Assembly: GCF_016808335.1 (NCBI RefSeq)
Contig: NC_053141.1
Span: 3,113,326-3,177,325 of the forward strand
Length of the DNA stretch: 64,000 nt
Direction of reading: 5' to 3'
DNA from: Panicum virgatum
Taxonomy: Eukaryota; Streptophyta; Magnoliopsida; Poales; Poaceae
Positions 10,926 through 23,050 of the stretch are shown here, in pieces. Positions within the stretch are counted from its first letter, which is position 1. The number at the start of each line of letters is the position of its first letter. Under the pieces are notes generated by a model. That model saw nothing but the letters and a program-made list of their open reading frames with translations. It had not been told where the DNA came from and did not search any database. The position numbers were made by a program, and so were the translations under genes.

Positions 10926-11315
10926 ATGGACATCCTCGGCAGGATCGCGCGCGCCATCTCCGACGCCCTGTGCGACCCCGAGAAGCTGCCGAGGGCGCTG
11001 ATCCTTTGTGGCATTGTCGAAGCCGCGGCGGCGCTGTCCCTCATCTTCTTCAGGGTGCCCGGCGGCGGGCTGTTCCTCCGGCACCACGGCGAGAAGGCGC
11101 TCGTGTACGCGTACTACGGGGTCCTCGGCGCCGTGGCGGCGTTCGGGCTTGGCGAGGCGTCGACGGGGTTCTGGGTGTCGGGGGACCCCGTCGGGCGGCG
11201 CGCCGTCGGGATGACCGTGCTCTGGGTGTCCATCCTGCCTCTGGTCATCGTTGCCGGCCTTGGAGGCTGTCAGGCGGCCTCTCTTCTGCCGCCCCGAAGT
11301 AGTAGCTACCCGTAG
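10926..11315 (+). CDS. Small three-transmembrane protein A1
   Basis: 129 residues from the ATG at 10926. This start is chosen because A2 and C begin at equivalent methionines and the TATA box lies just upstream. I do not recognise a named family. Hydrophobic segments are at about residues 25-45 (ALILCGIVEAAAALSLIFF), 60-87 (YAYYGVLGAVAAFGLGEAS) and 95-120 (TVLWVSILPLVIVAGLGG), suggesting three membrane spans. Motifs shared with C include FGL-EAS-GFWVS and SILP followed by VAGLGG. Relative to A2, 8 extra nucleotides after the GLGG codons shift the frame and replace the short tail with CQAASLLPPRSSSYP. Codon use is strongly GC-rich. The function is unknown. It looks expressed-type rather than degenerate, but the C-terminus is altered. 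Confidence 0.75.
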   Translation: MDILGRIARAISDALCDPEKLPRALILCGIVEAAAALSLIFFRVPGGGLFLRHHGEKALVYAYYGVLGAVAAFGLGEASTGFWVSGDPVGRRAVGMTVLWVSILPLVIVAGLGGCQAASLLPPRSSSYP

Positions 11316-11537
11316 CGCACTAGTGCTCCATGGATTTTACCAGCTTAGCTAGTTACAACAAGGATGATAAGTTGTTCAGCCATGTCAGATAGGGACCTGC
11401 ACACGCTTCATTCTCGTTGTAAAATCTTGTTTGGTGGATTAATGCTATGTTATTGATTTTGAGGCTACACTTGTGTTGTTGTAGAAAATGTGTCCGGTGT
11501 TCTCTTGGGTCTAGAGAGCTGGATGATGGATGCACAT
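11316..11537 (+). other. A1 3' flank (probable 3' UTR)
   Basis: Closely matches 45963-46210 downstream of A2, including the segment from TTCATTCTCGTTGTAAAATC to GGATGATGGATGCACAT, where the solo LTR has inserted. Confidence 0.6.
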
Positions 11538-11775
11538 TGAAAGTTCGGGTCGGGTGCTCTAGTCTAAGAGGGAGAGGGAGTGAATTAGGCAAGTTAAAAT
11601 CTTAATCTATGGTTCCAACTAATTTGCACAATATTAAACTAAAACATGCTATCTATATGTGCAACTACGATTTTTCTAGTGTGAAACCCCTATCCCAAAA
11701 GAATTTAGCAACATATAGCCTTTCCTATCAAGATACTACCACTATTAGAAAACGGACCAAAAGTCCTGGCCAAAG

Positions 11776-12126
11776 GTACCAGCTGCTTTTGCAACCGGTA
11801 CTGCATCAGTACCGGTTGCAAAAGTAGCTGGTATCTTTGGCCAACGGCGATCAAAGGTAAGGGGTTTGGTACCGGGTTAAAGCATTACCCGGTACCAAAA
11901 CCCCAGTATAGTCACCGGTTAGTGCCACCAACCGGTACCTAAAGAACAAGGAGGAATAGGTACCGGTTGGTGGAACCAACCGGTGCCTAAAGGGCGGACA
12001 ATGGCACCGGGTTTTGCCATGACCCGGTGCCGCCACGTGCCCACAACAAAGGCACCAGTTGGTAACATCAACCGGTGCCTATGCCTATTATTTGGCACTG
12101 GTTGTTGAGCACCAACCGGTGCCTTT
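11776..12126. repeat. CACTA-1 left subterminal palindrome array
   Basis: About seven imperfect palindromes. Each pairs a GGTACCGGTT or GGCACCGGTT arm with AACCGGTGCC or AACCGGTACC across a short variable loop. In En/Spm elements, subterminal repeats bind the TnpA-type protein. The last unit ends 11 bp before a TATA box at 12137. Confidence 0.85.
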
Positions 12127-12136
12127 GAGCCACACC

Positions 12137-12144
12137 TATAAATA
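12137..12144 (+). promoter_or_regulatory. TATA box of the CACTA-1 TNP2 gene
   Basis: TATAAATA in CACACCTATAAATACCCC, directly after the last palindrome of the left array. A 5' leader with an intron would follow, since the coding start at 12837 is preceded by an AG acceptor. Confidence 0.6.
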
Positions 12145-12836
12145 CCCCAACCCCTCCCCCCACCAAGCTGTCGTGAACTCACTGTTCATGGCAGCTGAGT
12201 GAGGGGAGGTGAGGCGAATTTTTGTTTTTTTTAAAAAAAAGGTTAGTTATTTTTCTCCATAACTTAGCAATTGGTTTTTAGAAGCAATTATCATTTAATT
12301 TAGTTTATATATGTGATAATTATTTTTAGTTGTAGCATTTTATTGTAGTTATATGCGTTATCCATTTATTTGATATGTGAATACTATCAAATTATTGTAT
12401 TTATATGTTTTATCAATTTATTTGATAAGTGAATAGTATCTATTTATTATAATTATATGCATTATCAATTATATATTTGAATTCAAATTTTGTATGGAAA
12501 TATTATCAATTACATATGCAAGGGTGCTTTATTTAGTTCCCTTCAAAATTCCAAAACTTTACAAGATTCCACATTCGAGATGCATGCTGCGCCAATTCGA
12601 GACCCACACCTCAGCTAGGCCAGAAGGCCACATGTGTCGTTTCTTGTACAAAAATATAAAGTTCCATATAGAGAAACAAAGTTTTTACACAGTCATGCAG
12701 TCAGAAGGCCATATGCATCGTTATAATTTTGTAGTTCAGTTTTATTAATAGCGTATTCAATATTAGTTATAAATTGGTAGTATGAATGAAGTATTTGTAC
12801 ACTACAATGATATATATAAATGTATTGTGGATTCAG

Positions 12837-15800
12837 ATGAATCGGCAATGGATGTACATGGCCGACCGGCGTTCAAAGGAGTTCATTGATGGCGTGCATG
12901 AATTCATAGAAGCGGCCAAGAAACACAAGTATGGCAGTTTCGTTCGTTGTCCATGCAAATTCTGTAAGAATGAGAAGGATTACTCATCATCAAGAACCAT
13001 CCACAGTCACTTGTTCAATAGTGGTTTCATGCCGAACTACTATATTTGGACCAAGCATGGCCAAAGAGGAATTATGCTGGATAATAATGTAGAAGAAGAG
13101 GATAGGATTCCTGACTTTGCAGCCAATTATAATGCCTTTTTCAATGACACTGCAATGGGTGAGCCTGAAGAAGATACTGAAGGATACGTTGTAGAAGATG
13201 ATCTTGGTCAGATGCTGCGCGAAGCTGAGGAAGGTTGCGAAACAGAAAAGGAATCGAGAGATCTAAAGCGTATGTTGGAGGACTACAGAACATTGTTGTA
13301 CCCTGATTGCAAACAAGACTAAAATAAGTTGGGTACGACATTGGAATTGTTGCAATGGAAGGCATCAAATGGTTTGTCTGACAAGGGATTCGAGGAGTTG
13401 CTGAAACTTATAAAAAACTTACTCCCTGAGGGTAACACCTTGCCGGCGACAACATACGAGGCAAAAAAAGTTATTTGTCCTTTAGGATTAGAGGCACAGA
13501 AGATACATGCTTGTCCTAATGACTGCATCCTATATCGAGGTGAGTATGAAAATTTGGATTCATGCCCTGTATGCAATGCATGCCAGTATAAGATCCCTCG
13601 AGATGATCCAGGCGACGTTGAGGGGATGCGTGTCAAGAAGAGGGTGCCTGCCAAGGTGATGTGGTATTTCCCTCTAATACCACGTCTGAAACATTTGTTC
13701 ATGAACAAAACGAATGCTAAATTGATGCGATGGCACAAAGAAGAACGTAAGCAAGACAATATGTTGAGACACCCCGCTGATGGGTCGCAGTGGAGAAAAG
13801 TGGACAGAACATTCCCAACATTTGCAAATGATGGGAGGAATATAAGGTTCGGCTTAAGTACGGATGGCATGAATCCTTTCGGTGAGCAGAGCAGTGGCCA
13901 TAGTACCTGGCCTGTGACACTCTGTATATACAACCTTCCTCCCTGGTTGTGTATGAAGCGGAAATTCATTATGATGCCGGTGCTTATCCCCGTCCCGAAG
14001 CAACCCGGTAACGATATAGATGTGTATCTGAAACCACTGATTGAGGATCTTCTATTGTTGTGGAAAGAGGAGGGTGTTCGTATGTGGGATGCGCACGCAG
14101 AGGATCATTTTGACTTCATGCATTACTTTTCATAACCACCAACGATTGACCAGCACTAAGTAACCTCTCCGGACAATCCAATAAGGGTTATAGGGCATAC
14201 ACCCATTGTTTAGAAGAAACCGACAGCACGTACCTCAAGCACTGTAGGAAGATTGTGTATATGGGTCATCGTCGATTTCTTCCGATCAAGCACCCATTAA
14301 GGAGGAGGCATGCTCACTACGATAGAAAGGCAGATCATCGTACCAAGCCTAGACACCGTTGTGGGAAAATAGTGTTTGAAATGGTCAAAGATATAAAAGT
14401 AGTATTCGGAAAAGGACCCGACAGCAGATCAGTGCAGAGTGATGACAGACGTGCACCTATGTGGAAGAAGAGTATTTTTTGGGAGTTACCTTATTGGGAA
14501 GTCTTAGACGTCCGCCACGCAATTGATGGGATGCACCTAACAAAAACTCTTTGTGTGAACCTTCTAGGCTTCCTTGGTGTCTACGGTAACCCAAAGGATA
14601 CATTGGAAGCGTGGCAAGATCTTCAACGTATGAAACAACGGGCCGCCCTACATCCAGAAAAAGGGATAAAGGACGTCATTATCTAGGTCCTGCGTGCTAC
14701 ACTCTTAGTAAGGAAGAGACGCAAAGTATGTTCGACTGTTTGAACGGTATCAATGTCCCATCAGGCTACTCTTCGAATATAAAGAGGCTATTGAACTTGA
14801 AAGAGAAGAAATTCGCACACGTAAAGTCACATGACTGTCACATATTGATGATGCAATTGATTCCAGTTGCACTTAGAGGTATTCTACCAGCTAATGTTCG
14901 AGCAACAATTATAAAGCTATGCGCCTTTCTCAACACAATTTCTCAGAAGGCAATCGATCCATCGAGTTTAAGCAGGCTACAAGAGGATGTTGTCCAAAGT
15001 TTAGTCAGTCTTGAAATGATATTTCCTCCATCATTCTTCAATATTATGACACATCTTCTAGTTCACCTGGTCAAAGAGATTGGTATTCTCGGTCCTGTTT
15101 TCCTTCATAATATGTTCCTTTTTGAACGATACTTTGCAGTCCTAAAGAAATACGTTCGTAATCGAGCTCGTCCAGAAGGAAGCATTGCGAAGGGTTACAT
15201 CACAGAGGAGGTCATTGAGTTTTGTGTTGACTATGTGGAAGACCTCTGCCCAATTGGGATTCCAGTATCACGTCATAAGGGGCGGCTGATTGGAAAGGGC
15301 ACACTTGGAAGAAAATCAGTAAATGCCACAGATCATGCCACGTTGAGCAAAGCACATCTCACAGTTCTACAACAATCAGTCTTGGTGGCTCCATACATGG
15401 AGGAGCACATGCAAATTGTGCAAAGCATATACTCTTTGAAGTCTGAGACATGGATTACAAAACATCATAACGATACATTCGCCAACGGTCAAATTCATGA
15501 GCAGCTAGCTTGGCTGGCCAGGGGTCCGGCAAATTCAATCCTAATGTACCAATGATATGAAATTAATGGTTACACATTTTATACAAGAGCCCAAGATAAC
15601 AAGAGCACCAATCAAAATAGTGGTGTCCGTATAGATGCCACCGACTCTAGTGGCCAAACGAACTCATATTTTGTTTACATTGAAGAGATCTGGGAACTCG
15701 ACTATGGGCTGTTGAAGATATCTCTATTTCGTTGTCAATGGGTTAAACTCACAGGAAAAGGTGTCGATATCGACAAGTACGGAATGACAACGGTAGACCT

Positions 15801-16131
15801 CAAAGAGCTTAGCTATCGAGACGAACCATTCGTCCTAGCTAAAGATGTCACTCAAGTTTTCTATGTGCAGGACATGTCTAGCAAACCGAGAAAGGACAAG
15901 TCCAGGAATAAATCAAGTTTTGTAGGTGCCGGAGATGAGCCAAAGCGCCATATTGTTCTGGCAGGAAAAAGAAAAATTGTGGGAGTCGACGATGTCACAG
16001 ATGAAGAAGAATACAATAAGGTTGAAGATATGACTCCGTTCGCAGTGGAGGTTGACACAAGTATTCTTTTAGCTGAAGAGAAGGCTCCTTACACACATCA
16101 TGATCATAATGAAGGGACGATTGTAAAGTGA
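12837..16131 (+). pseudogene. TNP2-type CACTA transposase, degenerate
   Basis: The start at ATG 12837 (MNRQWMYMADRRSKEF) follows a splice-acceptor-like ATTCAG and matches the start of the second CACTA element. In order it contains a transposase-associated zinc-ribbon region (CPCKFCKN and CPNDC motifs), a TNP2 catalytic core (HPADGSQWRKVDRTFP, GLSTDGMNPF), a DUF4218-type segment (FFNIMTHLLVHLVKEI) and a DUF4216-type segment (IEEIWELDYG). Breaks: in-frame TAA at 13320; frameshift at about 14120-14135; TGA at about 14148 in a TNDW context; frameshift at about 14645-14690; TGA at 15553. It therefore cannot make full-length transposase. Compared with the second element it also lacks a short block near 15495. 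Confidence 0.9.
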
Positions 16132-16189
16132 ACCATCGTTAATACTCCCTTAGTTGAATGATTATGTCTTGTAATATTTTCTGTGAACA

Positions 16190-16775
16190 TTATCAGATTT
16201 CTTATGCAATGAATTGATTTATTGGGCAATTAAATGATTTATTATGCAATTATTTGATTTATTATGATTTATTATGCAATTAAAATGCTTAGTTATGCAC
16301 CTAAATGATTTATCATGTAGCAATTAGAATTATTGTGCATTTAAATGATTTATTATGCAATTATAATAATTAGTTATGCACCTAAATGATTTATTATGTA
16401 GTAATTAAAATTATTGTGCATTAAAAAGATTTATTATTCAATTAACTAATTTATTAGACGATTAAATGATTTATTAGGCTATTAAATGATTTATTAGGCT
16501 ATTAATGTAATTATTTGCTTTGAACAGTATCATATTTATTGGGCAATTAACTGATTTACTAGGTATTTATCAGATTTATTATTTAATTAACTAATTTATT
16601 AGACGATTAAATGATTTATTAGGCTATTAATGTAATTATTAGGCAATTAACTTATTTACTAGGCATTATATAATATATTAGGTACAATAATTTTTTCGAA
16701 TATCATGAAGCAATATTTGATTTATTGGGCAATTAACAGATTTATTAGGCAACTAACAGATTTATTAGAGAAACA
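16190..16775. repeat. AT-rich minisatellite between the two CACTA-1 genes
   Basis: Irregular tandem repetition of an approximately 18-bp unit, AATGATTTATTAGGCTATT with variants such as ATGATTTATTATGCAATT. No coding potential. Confidence 0.8.
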
Positions 16776-16784
16776 GAAAAGTCT

Positions 16785-17149
16785 TAGGTATCGGTTCGAA
16801 ATATGAACCGGTACCTAAGGCTGCCTAGTCCAAAAAAAAGGGGGTTGAGAAGTTTCGAACCGTGGCCGCGACGAACAAAATTTCTAGAGTTACCATTAAG
16901 CTATCGAGTAATTTCAGGTAGATCGTCGCCAACAAGCGGAAAAAGCAAATGTCGTGGAAGCCTTAGGCACCGGTTTTCGTTCCACACCCGGTGCCAAAGG
17001 GGAATTTCAGTTCCCGCCCGTTGGGCACCTAAGGCACCGGGTGGGAGGTCACCCGGTACCTAAGGCATTCCTTAGGCACCGGTTGGATACCCAACCGGTA
17101 CCTAAGGCTGCCTTAGGTACCGGGTGACTTTATCTCCCGGTGCCAAAGG
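16785..17149. repeat. Internal copy of the CACTA-1 subterminal palindrome array
   Basis: About five palindromes of the same type as the element ends, for example GGCACCGGTTGGATACCC followed by AACCGGTACC. They lie in the middle of the element, between gene 1 and gene 2. The last ends at about 17149, ten bases before a TATAA at 17159-17163. No CACTA/TAGTG terminus is present here, so it is not simply the end of a nested element. Confidence 0.85.
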
Positions 17150-18654
17150 CTTCCACCATATAACCACCGGCCCTCTCCATCTTGCTCCACTCGCTACCGC
17201 CCTCCGCCGCCTCGACCTCCGCCGCCGCCGCCCCACGTCGACGCTCCTCGCTCTGCAGCACTGCGCCACCGAGCACCGCTCCCGTGCGCTGCCGCCGTCA
17301 ACGCTCCTCGCTCTGCAGCTCTGCACCGCTGCCACCGAGCACCGCTCCCGTGCGCCGCCGCCGTCGATCCGCCGCCCCGCCGTGCCTCTTCGCCACCCGT
17401 TCGTCACCGGAGCTAGGTGAGGTGGTGAGGAAGCCCCATACCCCCTTTCCCCTCTCTCTCTGTCGCTCTATCTCGCCGGTGATTCCTCGCCGAAGCCACG
17501 GCTCCGCCCCCTTGCCGCTGAGCGGCCACCGCCGCACCTCCTGGACCCCTAGCCGCGTTCCCTGTCGCCCCCTCTCCCTCCCCGGCCTAACCCCGCCAAG
17601 AACCGAGCCCCGGAGCACCGTTTTCGGTGTACTCTGGCGGTCCGCCGCTGCCTCTGCTCGCCGCCGGCGCAAAGCGCCGCCCGCCCGAGCCGCCGTCTCC
17701 GCCTAGCGCCAAGCAGCACTGTCGCCAGAGCCGCTAGCCAAGCCGCCGTCCGCCTGAGCCGTCGCCCGAGCAGAGCCGAGCCGCAGCTGAGCGAGCAGCC
17801 GCGTCTCAAGCCGCCCCCACCCTTTTTCAACCATTAGATCGAGATCCAACGGATCGGATCTGTTAGATCCGAGCCGAACCAGAGCCGCCTTGGCGCTTTT
17901 GCTAAAGAGACCCTAAGTTTCTTCAAAATTAACCCGCAGTCCTTCCTAGTTCAAAAGAAATTCCAGAGAGGCCCTTTCTAGATTTTTCTTGCAAATAAGC
18001 CCCTAGAATCTTGTTTTAGCCATATCTTTCACATTTTGACTCCGATTTTAGCAATTCTTGCGCTCACGCGATCCTTGCATCGTGCTCTACATCTTTTTCA
18101 ATTTTTCCAGTACTGTTTTTACTGTTTTTGTACTGTTTCTTATTTGTATTGTTTTTTCCTCTTGTGTGATCGTGTAGACGACGTGCCGTTCGAGTGTGAT
18201 CTTTCGAGGTGAGATAATTTTTTTCTAAACCCATTAATGGACTTTCTGTTACTAGTCTTATGTATAGTGTACAATGTTTTCATTATATATAGTGTATAAT
18301 TTAGTTATAGAATTTAGTTATTAGAGAGACTTTATTTAATCATGTATTTAAATAGAGAGTGAATAATGCTGTATTTATGTATTTATCATGTATTTCTGTA
18401 ACTCATGTGTTTATCATGTAACTCATGTATTTATCATGTAACTCGTGTATTTCTGTAACTCATGCATGTATTTATGTATTATGAATTCTTCATTCTTAAT
18501 TATGAAATCAAACACGACGCTCTCTCCTTCTTAACGACTTCTTAACGGCGATCGATCTCTCGCTAACTCTCGTTGTCTCCTTGTCCCCGAAGCTCTCGCG
18601 CTGTCTCCCCACCGACGCTCTCTCGCTGTCTCCTCACCGATGCTCGGTCTCTCG

Positions 18655-18693
<39 letters not shown>

Positions 18694-18948
18694 ACTCACA
18701 CACACACTATCTCTCTCTCTCTTTCTCTGACTCACTAACACACAAACACACACACACACACTGACTCACACACACACACTCACTAACTCTCTCTCTTTCT
18801 CTATCCCACTAACACACAAACACACACACTCTCTCTCTCCCTCTAACATACATACACTCTCTCTCTCACACACACACACACACTCTCTCTCTCTCTTTCA
18901 AACACGCATATTCATTCAAAGAATTGAATTCTCCTGCTTCATTTAAGG
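17150..18948 (+). promoter_or_regulatory. Promoter and 5' leader of CACTA-1 gene 2
   Basis: TATAA at 17159 is followed by a GC-rich, pyrimidine-rich leader with short repeated modules (GCTCCTCGCTCTGCAGC twice). A donor-like GAGGTGAGATAA at about 18207 suggests a leader intron. The (CA)n/(CT)n tract lies inside. Open frames in the GC-rich part have no recognisable domain and are probably non-coding. Confidence 0.5.
18656..18892. repeat. (CA)n/(CT)n compound microsatellite
   Basis: Long runs of CACACA alternate with CTCTCT and ACTCAC interruptions. The first pure CA run is about 18656-18690. Confidence 0.95.
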
Positions 18949-21900
18949 ATGGACACATACTCTAACACATTTTTACGGTTTCAGTTAAGGATGGACCCCT
19001 TCGGTGATGACGAGGTCGCCAAGCAATACATGTTGGATGCAATAAACGAAGATACGAGGGCCAACACCACCCAGCCAATCACTGAAGAAGATGCTCGGAC
19101 AGCTGATTCGTTCCTGAATATGTCTGGAGATGCCGATGAAGAAGATGATGACTTTGCGCCGCCACCCAATCAACAGCAGCATGTTCCAGTATGAATCTTA
19201 AAACTATATGCATGGTGACTTTAGTAGATTAGTTTTGTGATTAACATATCTTTTCTGTAATTTAGTCGACCTCCGCATCGACTTCGTTGAGCCAGTCAAA
19301 AGGGAGACGCCGGCCAACCAAGAAAATGGAGGGAAGACAGGTCGTCACAGAAGTGGACGCAGAGGGCTGTCCAAGTGCTCCAGAGGCTGCTAGCACAAAA
19401 TTTGTCAACCAATGTGGGGTTATTGTTAGGGCAAGAATTCCGATCACCACAAGACTATGGAAAACGAGCAAACCCGAAGAACAGCAACACGCCGTGCCTG
19501 CACATCAGAAGGAAATGCTATGGGTAGAACTCAAGAATATGTTCACTCTTCCTGAAGGAGTTGACCAAGAACTTGTGAAGAAATGTGCCTTGAAAAAGAT
19601 GGCCCTTGCCTTTGCAACATTCAAGAAGAAGTTGTACATCAATTACATCAAGAAGGATAAGAAGCCGAACTGAGACGATCTTCCTCAGGTTAAACCATAC
19701 TGGGAGGAGTTCAAACAATACAAACTATCAGAGGAAGCCCAAGAAAAATCCAAACAGGCCAAGGTGAATGCAGCAAATAAGAAGTACAGCAACCACCTTG
19801 GGGCTGCCGGGTACAAGAAGTCAGTAAAAAAATGGCAGAAGATGGAGCAGGACCTTATGGATGGAAGTTTGGTCGTGCCCGAGAATATGCAAGAAGTGTC
19901 CCGCTATCTAGTCACTGCAATAGATGAGACCCAACAAGGAACATTCCAGCCTCAAAGGGAGAATGATGAGCTGACAAGGGCATTAAAGAATCCGGAACAC
20001 CCTGGATGAGCCCGCGGCATTGGTGTGGTCCCATGGAAAGTTGCTTGGGCTGGAGATTCCTCTTACAAGACTCACCGAAAGAGCAAAGCCGAAAAGGAAG
20101 AGAAACTTCGTGCCATGCAAGAAGAGATGACCAGGAAGGTTGCGTCCTTGGAATCTCAGATGGACGCCAGGGCCAATAAGGCAGTGCAGCTAGCTCTGAG
20201 CCAAAGGGGCACTGCTGGGTCACACCCAGATGTTGTGATAAGCCCGGTCTCTCAGCGACGCAACAGCTGTGCATCCACAGCGGCGCCCGACGTACAAGTG
20301 GAACAGCAACCCCAGATTGAACCAACGGCGGTAGATGACCAGAGGTATCCAGTGGACGATGTCACCATGCCGACACTGTGCGAGCTTCATGTGCGAGCAA
20401 GAAATATATCCATTCATGTCGCATACGGGTCAGCCCTGGCCCTGAATCCTTCTTCTACAATTCATGAAAGGCCGATACCCCTTGGCTACACCTCCGTCAC
20501 AATCGAGCAGATACTTGGAAACATGAGGATCTTGAGCTCGACTTCATTGGAGGGGATGGAGAGAAGACATTGGGAGACGCACTGCACGGGGTCGTTCTAT
20601 GGTGCAAGGCCGACATCAAACTTACTGCAAGCACAACGGCTCTCGTGCAGACCGATCGCCCATCTCCGCGGTCACCCTCACCGCCGTCCCCACAACCACC
20701 TCCTTCACCACCGTCTCCGCCAGCGCAAAGGGCCACGAGTACTCCAACTCCTCTTGACCCAGAAAAAGGAAAGAAAAAGACAGCATCCCTCCCAGCGGCT
20801 GGACCCTCAAAGAAGAAGCAGAAAACGGTCGAAAGAAAATTAACCTACAAGAAAACCGCTGAGGAGTTGGAAGAGGAGACTGCTCGATATATAAAAGAAC
20901 AATTGAAGCCTAAAGTCCCCCCGCCGAGGGAAAAGGTATCTCTAGAACTAGGGAAAAAGCTTCTCGCAAAGCTAGACAACCCACCAAAACCGAAAAGCTT
21001 ACCCTCGGACTATGATCGTACTCTGACAAAAGCACACAAGGTGAGAAATCTGAAGAAAAAATGTGGCAAGACAATTTCTCAGCTTGGCACACAACAAAAA
21101 GGACTCGAGCCCCTCCGGGTGCCAGGGTTGCCACTCCTACACCCGATAGACGTACAACTCCTGGCGGACCTACAGGCCGCGATATTTCTTTCTGAAACTG
21201 GATTAACGCTAGAGGAGGCAACAGGGCAAGTGGAGGCGGAAATCCCTGTCGCTCCCGTTCTTAATCCATTCCACCATGGTAAACCTTTTGTCACTAAGGA
21301 AGAGGAGAAATGTCTAGGCACGCAGATGTTCAATATGCATTGATGGTACCTGCGAATGTCGAATGACGAAGGGAAAATGTTTGGAGTCAAGTATCGTGAC
21401 CATGATTTCTTTCGCGGGGAGGACGACTTCTGGGTGTACTTCGAAAATTTATATCACATTTACCATCGACAAGCCCTCGACGCCTCTATCATCACCATTT
21501 GGGTTTTGAAAGTATCACTTACCTCTACATTAATACTTTTTGTTAACAAGAACATAATTATATGTGTGCATTATAAAATTTCTATTGTATCGTTTAGACA
21601 GGAGACCCAAAGAAGCCGAAAACATGGATGACACCATCAGATCGGCTTCATGTCTCCTTTGCTAGTCAACCAGAAAGTGCTCAACGAAAATTACAAGGAA
21701 ACATGCCAAAACATGTACGATTCGTTGACTAGGCAAAATTACAAATCCTATATATTCATACCATACAACTTTGGGTAAGCCTTGGTCGACTCAATCCTCT
21801 GTTATATTACTAAATAAATACTAAGTCGTCTAATGCATGTATGTATATATCATACCTATATCTGCAGTTATCATTGGATTTTACTCATACTTTTCGTAGA

Positions 21901-22554
21901 GACCGGCAATTTTATAGTCTTTGACTCAATGAGAAATCCAAAGTCCGCAATCCAACATATCCTAGACCCCTTGAACAGGTAAGTTCAGTTTGCACAATCA
22001 AATCTTTTTTCTGTTAATAACAATTCCTGAATATCAAACTTAACTTTGAGCGCAGGGTTTGAAAAAAATTTATGAAAAATAACAAAGGACGTGGTCAATG
22101 GAGGCCCGAACTAAACGTTAACATGGATTATCCGGTATGTTGATTCATAAAGATTTGTCTAGTTAAGTATATAATCCCAAATTGTTCTAAATAGAGTAAT
22201 TTATTTCTTTCTCCTTAAGTGTGCGAGACAACAACAAGGAATTGGTTGGTGCGGGTACTACGTATGCGACTACTTGCACATCATGATTCCATGCGGGAAG
22301 GCTACTGATGAAGACACGAGAGTACGTCCAAACCGTTCACTAGTACATTTTCATAATTGTACTAACGCACATGATGTTAATCCTTTTTTCCTAAATGATA
22401 GATGTCTCAAATGGGGGATGAATGTTACTTTACTGATCGGATCAACGCCGTGTGCGAGCAGCTCGCCGGATTCATTTTGAACGAGATCTTGGATCCTAGA
22501 GGCGAGTTCTACCACGACGGACACATCCATAGAGGACTTTCATCGACCTCCTGA
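18949..22554 (+). pseudogene. CACTA-1 gene 2: TNP1/Transposase_24-like protein fused to Ulp1-type cysteine protease
   Basis: Exon 1 is 18949-19188 (donor GTATGA). Exon 2 starts at 19266 after TTTAG. The N-terminal half is a plant En/Spm-type Transposase_24 region (MLWVELKNMFTLPEGVD, AAGYKKSVKKWQKM), then a coiled coil and a proline/serine-rich stretch (20640-20730). The C-terminal exons (to 21509, then 21868-21977 and three more to 22554) form a C48/Ulp1 protease domain: catalytic His in YHWILLIL, Asp in VFDSMRN, and the Gln-Cys pair in QQQGIGWCGYYVC. The catalytic residues are all present. Breaks are in-frame TGA at 19671, 20007 and 21341, a frameshift near 20520, and an unresolved frame in the exon at 21601-21770. 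The role of Ulp1 domains in CACTA elements is not established. DeSUMOylation is an inference. Confidence 0.8.
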
Positions 22555-22844
22555 GGGGACCAGTAGTTGGACTGCAAACATGACTTGTATATTTGTAAAT
22601 ATTTTTAAACGTTATGCCTTGATGTTTGTAAATTTGTAAATATATTAGTTCATCTAATTAGCTTAATTATATGCTCGCATTTCACTTTTAGTTAGTTTCA
22701 AATATTCTCTAAAAATGAACACGAACGACCAATGAACGTATAGTACTGTAGAGCTTGAGTGCGTTTAGCAATTATAAAATAATAAACAATAATAAATATA
22801 ACAAACAAAACTGGATTTGGAAAAAAAGGGAAAATATCATTGGT

Positions 22845-23050
22845 ACCGGTTGAAAATACCAACCGGTACCAAAGGGGCTGCCACCTTACGTCAGCGTGGC
22901 AGCCTCTTTGGTACCGGTTGGTCTTTCCAACCGGTACCAATGGAAGCCTAAGGCACCGGTTGAAAAACCCGGTGTCTTAAGGCGAGGCCATTGGTCTCGG
23001 TTTGCGGGAACCGGTTAGAAAACCGGTGCCTAAGGCCTTTTCCAACCGGT
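22845..23050. repeat. CACTA-1 right subterminal palindrome array
   Basis: Three to four palindromes, for example GGTACCGGTTGGTCTTTCC then AACCGGTACC, ending about 25 bp from the right terminus. Confidence 0.85.

Noticed and set aside
17182..17830. Open frames of 100-174 codons downstream of the internal CACTA array
   Set aside because: Serine/arginine/proline low-complexity sequence in the leader of gene 2 with frames open on both strands. No domain.
18656..18892. CA/CT-rich tract considered as a CRISPR-like or satellite array
   Set aside because: Simple dinucleotide repetition with no spacer structure. It is a microsatellite in a plant nuclear element.
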